64,000 nt of DNA, taken from the NCBI GenBank assembly GCA_033439295.1, contig JAVTLE010000003.1, forward strand, positions 1,054,001 to 1,118,000, in the 5' to 3' direction. This document shows positions 22,503-33,144 of this stretch, piece after piece. This DNA is from Deuterostichococcus epilithicus (lineage: Eukaryota > Chlorophyta > Trebouxiophyceae > Prasiolales > Stichococcaceae). Position 1 is the stretch's first letter. The number at the start of each line of letters is the position of its first letter. The translations under genes were made by a program, and so were the position numbers. The notes under the pieces were generated by a model that worked only from the letters and a program-made list of their open reading frames with translations, was not told the origin of the DNA and ran no database searches.

Positions 22503-24634
22503 ATGATGACGGCCGACAGCTACCAGTGCGACATTTGCCAGCGCGACCTGTCGCTGCAGAGCTTGACAACCAGAGTGAATCACGTCAAGCGCTGCACAGC
22601 AGGTGGGTTCGGGGGCTGGACTGACGGTCTTGTGTAGCAACAGTGCACAGAAGCGGGTTTGCCTGGCGGACAGCAGAATCGACAACAGCAGTTCTGGCCC
22701 GCAGGCGGAAAACCTGAGCCGATTGCGCAGGAAGGACTCATCGCCCACAGCGGCGACGTCAGGTCGTGGCTGCAGGTGCGTTCAGTGTCGCCCGCGCAGA
22801 GTCCCTGATCTGTGCAGCCGAGCGTTCTGGCATGCCCATCATCGCCCCTGCCTTGCATGAAACAACAGATGCAAAGGCGCTCGAAACAGAAACACCCCAA
22901 ATCTGCCTGGTTGACATGCAGAGCCTGGGCCTGGAGCGCCACGCAGATGCCTTTGAGCAGGAGGAGGTTGAGGTGGAGGTGCTGACGACGCTCAGCGACG
23001 CCGATCTGCTGGCGCTGGGCGTACACGATGCAGGTGCTGCTGCACGCGATGTATCCTGCAAGCTGCACTGCACGGCGTCACGCGTAGCTCGAGCACAAAA
23101 GCATGGACTGACTGCCTGGGTCATTGCTGACATATGCAGCCTCGAGGCAGGCGATCGTCTCAGTGGCGGCGCAGCTGGCAGCGCCGCAGCGCCGCCGCAG
23201 CCCGGTCAAGGCCGCTCTGCCGCTGCAGTCGGTCGAGAACCAGCCCCGCAGGTCGGTGCAACGCCTGCCCGCAGGAGTGCTTGTCATGGCCCATCCAGCT
23301 TCCCTAGGAATGCCACATACTGCACCTGCCTTCATGACAGGCCCAACCAACCTGACACGTCACGTGTTTCGCAGGCAGAAGCGGCTGCTAGCAGGGGGCA
23401 GCAGGCCGTGTGGCCGGCCTGCACCTTCCGCGTCGCGTGACAAACCGCCAGCCGCCGCCAGGCCGGCATCGCAGCAGCTCACACTGTCGCTGCCCGATGC
23501 AGGCGCCGCGGGGGTGACTGTCGGCCTCGCGCCGCCAAAGGCAGCTCAGCCAGGCAGGCATCCTGAGAGTTTTGCTGGGCGGCAACATGTGGCGGTGGTC
23601 CTCTTGAGGAGCTGCGGCTCATGATGAGCGACAGAGGAACAGTCCTGCCTGAATTGCAACGCACTCCACTTGTTGTTCCACATCTGCTCGCTTGCCGCCG
23701 CAGGAAGCGCAGCATCCACACTCAAGTCGCTAGTGGCTGCCAGCCGCGCGGCTGCAGATACGGATAGCTCCGCGGCTGCCCCAGACTGCTGCCGCGCAAC
23801 TGAACAGCGACTGTTCGACAGCTTGCATCCTGCTGCAGCGGCGGTGGCTGCGCTCAGTAACCGAGACGGCAGCCAGGGCGCGACCGCACCGCCAGCCGGC
23901 ATGCAGCCCGACGGCAGGCCAGGTATAAACGTTCCCCAAGGCATCTGACCGTGGGTGCATTGCGGCTGCATGCTGGGGAACTCTTGTGCCGTCAGACAGG
24001 TTTTTGTTCCTGTTGAAGTGAACTGGTCCACTCACGTCTCCCGCGCAACCACCCGAGCCTGCGTCTTGGCAATGCAGGTTGGCGGTGGTGCGGCGCCAAG
24101 CGTGTCAGCTTCGAGGACAGCCTGTGGGCGCACGCCGGCGGCTGCACCGCCATTGCGAGCATGCCCTCCATCGAGCAGCGGCTGCAGCAGCACCTGACGG
24201 CCGCGGCCGCCGCCAAAGCACAGGCGGCCGCGGCCGAGCCCCGGCTGCAGCAACAGGCAGACATCAGCACACAGCCGCGGGCGCCGCAGTCTGGCAGGCA
24301 GGGGGGCAGGGGACAGCGGCAGGCCGGCCGGCAGCAGCAAGGCAGCAGACCGGCGGGGCAGGGCGGCAGGGAACGGCCGCCGCCGGCCAGCGTCGCCGGC
24401 GTCAGACTGGCGGCGCTGCGGGAGGAGCTCGCCTCCGCAGAGCAGGTGGTGTGCGGCGCGCCTGCACGTGCCGGTGTGAGACAAGGAAGGCGATTGCATG
24501 GTTTGCTTAAACGAAGAAGGTGTGTGTGCCAATTGGAGAGTCACTCCGGTTCCCCGACTGCGTAGGTGGTGGCTGACCTGAAGGAGATGCTGCGGGACGC
24601 AGAGGAGGAGGCAGGCGTCATCACATTGGACTGA
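22503..24634 (+). CDS. UBZ4 zinc finger and SAM domain protein (putative DNA repair adaptor)
   Basis: Eight exons: 22503-22602, 22651-22775, 22922-23033, 23140-23251, 23375-23553, 23704-23922, 24078-24445, 24566-24634. They sum to 428 codons. The N-terminus has a UBZ4-type finger (YQCDICQRDLSLQ, then NHVKRC) with a C-x2-C...H-x3-C pattern. Such fingers bind ubiquitin in SLX4, RAD18, FAN1 and SNM1A. A SAM domain follows (VRSWLQSLGLERHADAF through DADLLALGV), then a low-complexity linker. The C-terminus has KRVSFEDSLW and a Gln/Ala-rich coiled coil ending LKEMLRDAEEEAGVITLD. No nuclease domain is present, so an adaptor or scaffold role in ubiquitin-dependent repair is inferred. The intron at 23554 has a GC donor. 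TGTAA lies at 24686-24690. Confidence 0.7.
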
Positions 24635-25432
24635 CAGAGAGAAACTGTGGAACAACCACACATTGCACTGCATGAGCGTGGGCGCTGTAATATATTACGT
24701 ACGATGAGTCCACCCTCAGCACGCACGAACTTCAGCAGGATCATCGGATAGACCAAAGCAAGTGGTGCTTGTTCACGCTTGTGTGCTCCGACAAGCTGCG
24801 GCTGACAATCCAGCCACCATCCGCTGGCGACTTGTTAACAAAATGGCGGCGATCTGACTGGAGAAGGCATATCACCAATGTTCCACCCCCCAGCACCGAC
24901 GGCTGCATGCAGCCACGGAACTGCGGGGCGCAACACTGACGAGGCGGATGCCTCGCCAGAAATGAGGCCGAGGCCTCCCAACTGGGCACGCCGCAACCCT
25001 ACCAGGCGGCGCGCCCGCTCACACCCTCTGCGGCTCCCTCCACAAGCCGTACAGTCGACAATGCTTCCTCAAAGACCCTCCCAACTTCTGNCTCCTCACC
25101 ACAATCATGCTCCCGGTCCCCCCACCCACCCCCCCACACCTGACTGTTCCGGCTGTGCCAAGGCAAGGCCGGCGTGTGGGTTCAAGCACTCGAATTATGA
25201 CAGCTTGTTCGTGCGGAGATGCCTCCCCTTTAGGTGCCTGGCTGCCTGCTCCTTGTTGCTTCCTGTAGATGACACAGACCCCCCTTTCTTTCCCCTCCTT
25301 TCTGAGCCCGGCGCTGCTGCCCAGACAAAGCTTCGAGGCTGCCCGAGCCCAGTGCTCGTGCCACGGCTGCGCAGCCTCGATGGGAAGCTGCGGCGGCATG
25401 CGCCGCCCCGAAGAGACGGTCCCGGAGCCGCC
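24635..25432. other. Convergent region, including 3' end of the G3BP-like gene
   Basis: Between the UBZ4/SAM stop and the uncertain end of the G3BP-like gene. TGTAA at 24686-24690 sits in a small palindrome (TAATATATTA). An undetermined base lies at 25091. No further gene is recognised. Confidence 0.4.
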
Positions 25433-25585
25433 CTACACGCTGCCGGCAGCAGCGGGCTGCTCCGGGGTAGTTGCGGGCGCCGGCACGGGGGCGCCAGGCG
25501 GGGGCCGCGGCCGCCGCGGCCGCCAGGGGGCCCCGGCCGCTTCCGGGCGGGCCCTTCCCCCGGCCGCCNTCGGGCCTCGGGCCGN
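25091..25585. other. Undetermined bases (N) in GC-rich sequence
   Basis: Single Ns at 25091, 25569 and 25585. The last two fall inside the RGG exon of the G3BP-like gene and make its reading frame uncertain. Confidence 0.95.
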
Positions 25586-28500
25586 GCCCGCGGCCACCGT
25601 CCGGCGCATAGCCGCGGCCGCCTGCAAACTCGCCTGCAGGTTTGCAAAGCATAGGAGTGTCAGACGCGGGCGGGGGGGGGTGGGGGTGCAGATGTAGCAA
25701 CAACACCAGTCAGACAGCGCCTGGAATGCAAGGTAATAACTAACTGCAAGAGCACACGGTGTGACTGGGGCACGAGAACAGGCGCAAACTATTGTTGCTG
25801 AAAGGCGTGAAGCGCGCACCACGGCCAGGACCGCGACCGGCCATTGGGGGGCCGCCCCGCCCGGGGCCACGTCCGAAGTAGCCGCCGCGGCCGCCGTCAA
25901 AGCGGCCAGCGCCGCGGCCGCCGTCGTAGCCGCGGCCGCCGCGGCCGCGCAGCAGGTACAGCGGCTTCTTCTCGTCCACGCGCACGGTCTGCCCGTCGAT
26001 GACCACCTGCAGGGTTGAATCATTGGGGTTCAGGTTTGAGTGGGTTGACCCAACAGCATTTGCCTGGCATGCGGCCGGCGGCACTGCAAAACTTTGACGC
26101 CCTGCACACTGCACTTGCTATGGTCTACGGCTGAGAACACACATCAAGGCTTGCCCATGAGACAGAAGATGGGGCGCATGACTAAAAGATACAAAAACAA
26201 GCAGCAACTTCTTGAGGCACACCGGTCCAGTGATGGCGGCGGAGGCCGATGCGGGCTGCTCGAACTCGATGAATGCGAAAGAGGGCTTGTCTTTCTGCGA
26301 CTTGAGGTTGACCGCGCGGCTGTTGGGCGCCAGAGCGCCAAACTGCGAGAAAACCTGTGCAGTAGAGCGGGCAACGGGCGTTCAGCGCAGCGCGCAAGGC
26401 TGGATGGCTCCTCAACGCTGGCATGCACCATGCAGATGCCAGCTCACACGACAACCAGGTGGGTCGACCACACCCCTTTCATGGGAATAAAGGGTACAGA
26501 CAGGCTCCTCTGCAGGCGGGACGAGGGGCACACTGCATGGCCGATGGTCACAATGGTCGGGAAGTGACACAGCAGGTCTTTCGGCGAGCACCTTGGTGTT
26601 CTGGAGTCAAGTTTTAGGGGCACGCACCTCGGCCAGCTTGTCGGCGGTGATGTCCAGCGGCAGGTCCTTGACGAAGATGGCGCAGCCAGGGGCATCCTCC
26701 TGGCCGTAGCCGCCTGGGGCGGGCGCCGGCGCTGCAGGAGGAGGAGGAGCAAGCAGTCAAGACAAGGGGGTTTTCACCTGGACAAGTCAGGGGTTGTGAC
26801 TGTGCGGCACCAGCACGCATGATGCGGCGTGCGATGCAGACTGCGCGCACAAGGCAGAAGAAACCCGGTGAGGGGACATGCTCGCACCTTCCGCACCGTT
26901 GCCGTCGGCGGGGGCGGCGGCAGCGGCCTCGGGGGCAGGCGCAGGCTTGGGGGCAGCGCGCGGTGGCGCGGGCTTGGGCGTGGCCTTCGCACCCTGCTTG
27001 AGGCGCTCGGCGTACCTGTGAAGTATCGGAAGCTGGACATCAACATACATCTACACTGAGCACATTGATGTCCATGTCTCGGTCAGGGCGTCAAGCACCT
27101 CGTGCAGATGTCGAATCGGCCAAGCTGCCTGCGGAACGCTGGCGGGTTGACACGGTAGGCAGACTCACGTCAGCGGCACAGAGGGCGTCTCGGGCTCCGG
27201 CTCAGCCTGCGGTTCCGGCTCGGCGGCAGCTTCTGGCTCCTCCACGGACGCTGGCGCTGCCGCAGCCTCTTCTTGGTCAGACTCTGGCGTCGCCTCAGCA
27301 GCGGCCTCGGGCTCCGCCTTGGGCGCCTGCTCGGCCGCCTGCTCCGCCGGCGGCGGCGTAGGCGCCTGCTGCGCCGCGTCGGCCGGCGGCTGCGCCTGCT
27401 GCTGCGGCGGCGCATGCTGCTGCTGTGGCGGCGGCGCCTGCGGCTGCTGCTGCTGCTGCTGCTGCGGCTGCTGGGCCTGCTGCGGCGGCAGCGCCGGGAT
27501 GGGCGGCATTGACGCGGGCGGCATTGAGACCGCGGGCGGCATCGGCGTGCCGTTGAGCTGCGGCGGGTGCTCGATGGCGCCAGGGTGCAAGATTGTGGGC
27601 GGCGCGGCGTAGCCGTTCTCTTGGGGCGCCGAGGCGGCCGGGGCCTCATGGCTGAAGCCCTGCGGCGCGGCAACCGGCTCCGGCAGCAGCCGGAACAGGT
27701 CGTTCAGCACAAAGTAGCCCTTCTCTTGCACCGCCAAGAAGAAGGTCTGCGTGAAGCTGCGCTTGGGGCGGTTCTGCGAAGTCAGAAAAAAGTACACAGT
27801 CAGGAGACGGGGCCAGTGCCAATGCACACGATCACTGCATGTGCTATCAAATGGCAGCCACGTAGGACAAGCGCCTACTGAAACAAGGGCTGCTGCATGT
27901 AGGTGCATCGGCAAGGTGCAGCGACTGTCTGGTGTTTCGATTCGTGGGGCTTACCGTGCACCGCAGCGAGCCGGTGACCTGCACGATGACGCCATCGTTC
28001 AGAGAGTACTGAGAGTCCACCGAGTAGATCTCCGTCACCGCGTCCTGGTAGCCCAGCGACATGACCTTGTCGTGGATCTTCTGCGGAGTCACGACACCAC
28101 CAGCCGTCAGCGTCAGCGTGAATGATTCTGCGTATACTCAATCACAGGTCAATTACAGCACTTCAATGTACTCAACTTACAGGTACTCAAGTTAAAGGGA
28201 CAGATCTGCCATGCATGCAAGGCGCTTTGATGCACAGGTAACATGCATGCAATATGCATGTGCATAAAACCCCGGCCCCCTCTCGGATGAGGGCTCTGTG
28301 CGGTTCTGTGCATGGATGCACATGCAAGCTGACCTGCTGGGAGTTGAAGACCAGGGCCTCGGCGGAGCCGGGCTCAGAGTACATCATGGTCGAGCGGTCC
28401 GTGTAAAACCGGTGCAGCAAGTGCGGCTGCTTGTGCAGCACCGTGTAGTACTGCGTCACAAACTGGTTGCCCACCTGCGGGCGCAGGGCGCATGCACTGG

Positions 28501-28724
28501 GAAACTGCTGTGTGCACCCGATCGTCCCGAGGGGCGACATTGTCCACGCACTCGACTGCTGCAATGGAAATCGTTCGTCGGCAGGTGCCCCAGTCCAGCA
28601 TGCACGAGCAGACAACAAATTCCACGTGGGATGGCTCAAAATGTCTCACCGCCTGGGGGAGCGGCGAGGCGCCAGTGGGGTCTTGCTTTCCGGCCGTACC
28701 ATGGCCAGGGTAGGAGGTCGCCAT
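25433..28724 (-). CDS. G3BP: G3BP-like protein: NTF2 domain, RRM and RGG box; C-terminus uncertain
   Basis: Exons: 28650-28724, 28334-28474, 27955-28080, 27169-27773, 26888-27015, 26628-26731, 26223-26354, 25820-26006, and a last exon from 25633 downward. Residues ~20-130 form an NTF2-like domain (GNQFVTQYYTVLHKQPHLL, DAVTEIYSVDSQYSLNDG, RSFTQTFFLAVQEKGYFV). Exon 4 codes a long Gln/Pro/Ala then Glu-rich linker. The RRM has RNP2 IFVKDLPL and RNP1 PSFAFIEF. The C-terminal part is RGG-rich (RGRGGRGYDGGRGAG). This is the G3BP architecture; relatives nucleate stress granules and bind RNA and Caprin/USP10-type partners. The last exon contains two undetermined bases (25569, 25585) in very GC-rich sequence, so its frame and the stop are not secure. 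The end I give is one of several possible. Confidence 0.85.
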
Positions 28725-29434
28725 GCTGGTGACCGTCGCCCAGCGCAGCCAGCTCCTAGGAAGCCTGCAATCAGAGGAAAAACTGCGAGCTGCTACAACA
28801 GGGCAGACTTGTATCTGGACCTGACATGTTTGAGACATGGCGGGCTTGTTCTGTCGCACGATCGATTTGCGGGGCCAGGCGTGCGCCCGGCTGGCACACG
28901 ATCCAATCGCTGCTGCAAGCTGCTCTAAGTGCGGCCGATGGGCGACACAGCCAGTGACGGTGCTAGGTCGAGATGCAGCTGGCTCGAGGTACTTGCAGCT
29001 CCTCTGTTGCCCGATATGAGACGCACCGACGGCACTGGGGGGTGGCGACTCGCTGCAAGAGCCGCCCTGGATATTTTTGAGCTCTGGTGCGCCCGCCGCG
29101 GGCGCTGACACCGCTGAGCTGAAGGCCGGACCGGGTGGGCGAAGTAGCCTGGCCCTCCACCAGCCTTCCTCTCTGCAAAGGGCCCGCGCGAGCACGGCGA
29201 TCTGCACAACATGTGTTGCAGCAGGGTTTACTCGGGTCCAGGCAGGGTTTAGTCAGCACTGCAACCATTTCGCTGCGGGCATACCATGGACAATTGCACA
29301 CAGAACGGTTGCACGATACGGTACCTGTGCCACAGGTACATCTGAGTGTCTGAAACGTTAGAGACGCGCCATCCACATCACGCCCGCTGCACAGAACGCC
29401 AAGTTCCTCGTTGCAACTCCACCTGCGCCTGTGC
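28725..29434. promoter_or_regulatory. Divergent promoter region G3BP / SET-domain gene
   Basis: A 710-base gap between head-to-head start codons. It contains two CAGGGTTTA copies 22 bases apart near 29222-29251. No classical core promoter element is evident. Confidence 0.4.
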
Positions 29435-32340
29435 ATGAGCGCCGCTGACGCATTCGCTGGGTGGCTCGCGTCCAACGGCGTGACGCTGCATGGAATCACA
29501 TCTGCCGCTGTGTCAGATGGGAACAGAGGCGTGATCGCGGATCGCGACATCCCGGAAGGTCAGCTGCCGTCGCCCGTGCCGCTGCCGCACCCTGGTGCAT
29601 CAGCAGGCCTTTGTCATTGGGCGTTGAGATTTTGCGTTGCAGCCAGCTGATGCTTGAATTGTCGTCTTGTAGGCGGACTATTGCTTCAGGTTCCAGAAAA
29701 GGCCCTGATCACGAATCGTGCCGCCCGTGCCGATGCCCGCTTTGCCGCAGCACTTGACAATGCCGCGCCCCACCTGACGCCAGTCCAGGTTTGCCAGACT
29801 TCCGCCTGGCTATCGTATGGGACCCGCGTGTGCTGTGTGTGCTCGATCGCTAGTTGAACATGCACCGGTGTGCTTTTTGCTGTGCCGCCAGAGAACCTGC
29901 ATCGGAATGTTCGTTCTTGTGCAGACTCTGGCGGCGTACTTGCTGTATGAAGCGTCCAAGGGGTCGCGGTCGCGCTGGGCGCCGTACTTGGAGCAGCTGC
30001 CGCCTGACTACTGCACTTTCTTCACCTGGACGGCTCGTGACATCAGCGCTCTGCAGGTGCTGTGAGAGTGAGGACCCCTGCGTGCCAGAGCTCTGCACAA
30101 AAGCTTGCTGAGTGTTGCCCGGCTCCGTTCCGATGCCCAGCCAAGCTGCACCACGGCCACAGGTGGAGCATGCGGTGTGCGAGGCCGCGGAGAGCTGCCG
30201 GGCGTTGCACGAGGAGGGGCAGACCACCCTGCCGCTCCTGATGTCACTCGGTGCGCGGGCAGAGGTTTGTCACCTTTGTCTGCTTCTGTTCACAGGCAAC
30301 TGGTGCACACATGCACTGTGCTGCACTGGCCCGCACCAGGCAGCTGCACCCTGAACCCTAAACCCCTCGATCCAAGGGGCTCATCCCCTTCGGTGCACAG
30401 GGCTCGGGGAGCGCTGGGCTGGCATCGGCGCCTGGCAGTGGGCGGCGTCCACTCTGGCGTCCCGAACCATGCACGTGCCTTTCGACGCGGCAGGTCCGCT
30501 GCAGCACTCGCGCCTGGGCTGCTCGAGACAGATGGTGCTCGCTGAGCGCTGTCGCCGTCTACTGCTCGCGGGTGCTGCTGCCGCGTTCGGTTGCCGTCAG
30601 TTGCGCCGCGCGATGGCCCTCAGAGTCGCAGTGCTCAGACAATTTTGGTCGAGTTCGGTCGATTCCATATGCAGGCGCCCTTACGCCTTTTGGGGACTTG
30701 CATAACTACATGGCGCCACCGCCGCCATTCGTTCCCGACGTCGCAGGCGCGTTTGGCCACTACTCGCATGCTGAAAGCCGGCACTGCCATGCTTGACGGC
30801 AGCAGCCTTCTTGGTTGCTTCTCCATGGACCCTCTCCCCTGCCGCAGGGCACCACAGGTCACGCCTGTCATACATGCAGGCGTGTCGGGGCTGCACGCGC
30901 TGGGGCAGGGGCGCGCGTCTGGGGATGGCGCCTTTGACGCGGCTTCGGAAGAATATCGTCTGCACACGCGCGTGCCGCTGCGCAAGGGCGACCAGGTGTA
31001 CCTGCTGTACGGCACCTACACAAACCTGGAGCTGCTGGGTACGTTTCGACAATATCTTCCCAGTTTGATCAGAGCCAAATGCTCCAAAATTGTGTCCAGC
31101 CGGCCAGGCGGCAGACCGTGCCCACCTGTGGGTGTGCTCTCCGCTCATCCTGCAGAGGGTCTCTGGCAGGGAGCGACAACCTTGCCGCCACGATTGTCGG
31201 CGCTTCGTCCTGCAGCTGCTGAGTGCAGCAGCTAGATTGCCGATGGCCTCAGATTCGACCTTGCAATGGGCATCCCCGAGCTGCTCACTTCTTGTTATTG
31301 CCGCGGCAAGTGATGCCAGTGATTTGTACCGTTTAGAGCACTACGGCTTCCAGCTGCCCGACAACCCGCACGACACCGCGCTGCTGCCGCCGGCGCTGCT
31401 GGCCCGCTGCCTCGGGGGTGACGCCGCGGTGGCACTGCCGCCGGCGCAGGCTGCTCTGCACTGCTGCGGCGTGCCCACATGGCGCCTCTTGCAGGCGCGG
31501 CTGCCCACCCTGCATTGCCCCGCTTGTGGACATCCTAAGCGCAGGTCAACGGTGGCCTGTCTTTGGCGAGGCCGGCCGCCCATGCCACGTTGTGTCCTGT
31601 GCTGCATGCCATCAACTCAATATTGGTCCCACATGCTGCAAGATGTCTCAAAAGCCAGAGTCTGTGTTCGGACGGAACTGGCGGAGTCGTGCTGCCAGTC
31701 TCATGGTCGCAGTCGTGTGTATGCAGGCGCTGCGGCTGGCGGCCGCGTCAGTCAAGGAGCGACGCAATGGCGGGCACCTGGCCGCTGCCGGCATGCCTAT
31801 CAGCTCTGTGGCGGAGGCCAGGCGAGTGGAGCCTGTTGATTCACCGACGCTGCCGAACTAAGCTCAACTGCAAGCCAACCCTGCAGCCTTGAGGCACAGC
31901 AGCACCAGCTTGCACCTTGCCAGTGCTGTGCGGCCGACTCCTGGTGTCGGGGTCGCCGCAGGGCCTTCGAGCTGCTGGGCCGGCTGTGTACAGAGGTGCT
32001 GGCAGCGCTGCCGACGACCGTCAGCGAAGACATCGCCGAGCTGGCGGGGGTGCCGGCGGAGCAGCAGCGCCTCACGCTGGCACTAACGTGGCGTGTAGGT
32101 TACAAACGGCGAGTGGCACCGCTCTCATCTCGTGTCATGGCTTTGTGGCTGCGTGGCTGTGTATCCTGCATGGCTTCAGCGTTTAGGTACCTTGGCCATC
32201 CTTCATGGCAGATCTACACCACCTTGTCCACAGTGGAGGCTTGGCGAAGCGGATATCGTCGCTGGCGCAGGATTGTGCAACGAGGGCAGCATGTGGCTGA
32301 GTCTACGCTGCGGCATCTGAAGGGACTGAAGGAGAAATAG
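29435..32340 (+). CDS. SET-domain protein lysine methyltransferase (Rubisco LSMT/SETD-like)
   Basis: Eleven exons: 29435-29558, 29673-29788, 29925-30056, 30163-30250, 30401-30493, 30675-30746, 30880-31038, 31337-31494, 31727-31821, 31962-32108, 32271-32340. They sum to 418 codons. The SET core is split as in LSMT/SETD3/SETD6: VSDGNRGVIADRDIPEG, SRWAPYLEQLP, SRTMHVPF, LTPFGDLHNY (the NHS-like motif), then VPLRKGDQVYLLYGTYTN and EHYGF. A Rubisco-LSMT substrate-binding region follows (RAFELLGRLCTEVLAALPTT). Usual substrates are chloroplast or cytosolic protein lysines; I cannot name the target. A canonical NH residue pair in the cofactor motif is replaced by HN. Four of the ten introns need GC donors (30747, 31495, 31822, 32109) to keep the frame. 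Confidence 0.85.
30747..32270 (+). other. GC-AG introns in the SET gene
   Basis: Introns starting at 30747 (GCGCGT), 31495 (GCGCGG), 31822 (GCGAGT) and 32109 (GCGAGT) follow AG or CG and end in AG. Only these donors keep the exon phases and the conserved protein continuous. Confidence 0.75.
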
Positions 32341-33144
32341 CCAAGGGTCAGGAGACTAGCACGAGCAGACCACGGTTGGGCGACCAGCGGGACCAATGCG
32401 GCTGTCCATGCTGCGCATTTGCGGCCCACAGGTGGGACCATTCCTCGCTCAAACGCATCGCTGCAGGAGACATTCTTGCATGTCCTCAATCAGACATCCA
32501 TCGCCCGATAGAGTGCAATCTCTGACGCTCTTCATCGCATCTTGCAGGGCAGCGCCCTTCAGGAGTCAGGCCAGTCAACTAATTTCAGTGATGGCTTAGA
32601 GACTGGAATTGAAGTCAATTATAGAGCAGAGCCAGGACCACAGAACAACGAAACGATCACCTGTTGATACACTAACAAGTCTTCCTATCAGTGAACGTCC
32701 GCTTGTGTACAAACAGTACGGATGCGCAGCTGCATGTACGCCGCCATTGCAACACCGCCACGCGTGGCAAAAGCGATGCTGAAGCCGAGATTCTTCAACC
32801 CGAGTTCCCTGAGTGACCTCCGAAAGAAATGTACAAGTACAGCCGTGCGGGCCCATACGATTTGGCAATCTGATGGATCAAGATCGCCATATTACCACAT
32901 CCAGCATGTTCCCTCGTCTCAGCTCCCACCAGGAGGTCTTGCGGACTCACCCGATTCTTCGCAAAGTCGGTCAGCAGATCGCCTGGCTGTTGTCGCCCGC
33001 CCATACATTGCCCGCTAGCACGCATTTTCTGTCGCGTCATCTGTTCATTCAGCGTCAGGACCAACGGCATGACCGCCGCCGCCGCCTGCAATGCTAGGAA
33101 TCGCTGCCCAGCCGCACATGTGTTCCGCCTCGTCATCTGCTCAT
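32341..33144. other. Convergent region with echo of the AlkB gene's 3' end
   Basis: Gap between the stops of the SET gene (+) and the AlkB-like gene (-). Positions 33035-33052 nearly repeat 33131-33148 (17 of 18 bases), an offset of 96. This is a degenerate second copy of the end of the last AlkB exon and the sequence just past its stop. Nothing else is recognised. Confidence 0.6.

Noticed and set aside
27273-27612. Arg/Leu/Cys-repeat open frames on the plus strand
   Set aside because: They are mirror readings of the Gln/Pro-rich linker exon of the G3BP-like gene.
30349-30367. Telomere-like CCCTGAACCCTAAACCCC in a SET-gene intron
   Set aside because: Fewer than three imperfect CCCTAAA units; too short to be an interstitial telomere and likely chance.
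30675-30746. GT donor alternatives for the SET exon ending at 30746
   Set aside because: GTTCCC and GTCGCA inside the exon break the phase needed by the next exon, so the GC donor was preferred.
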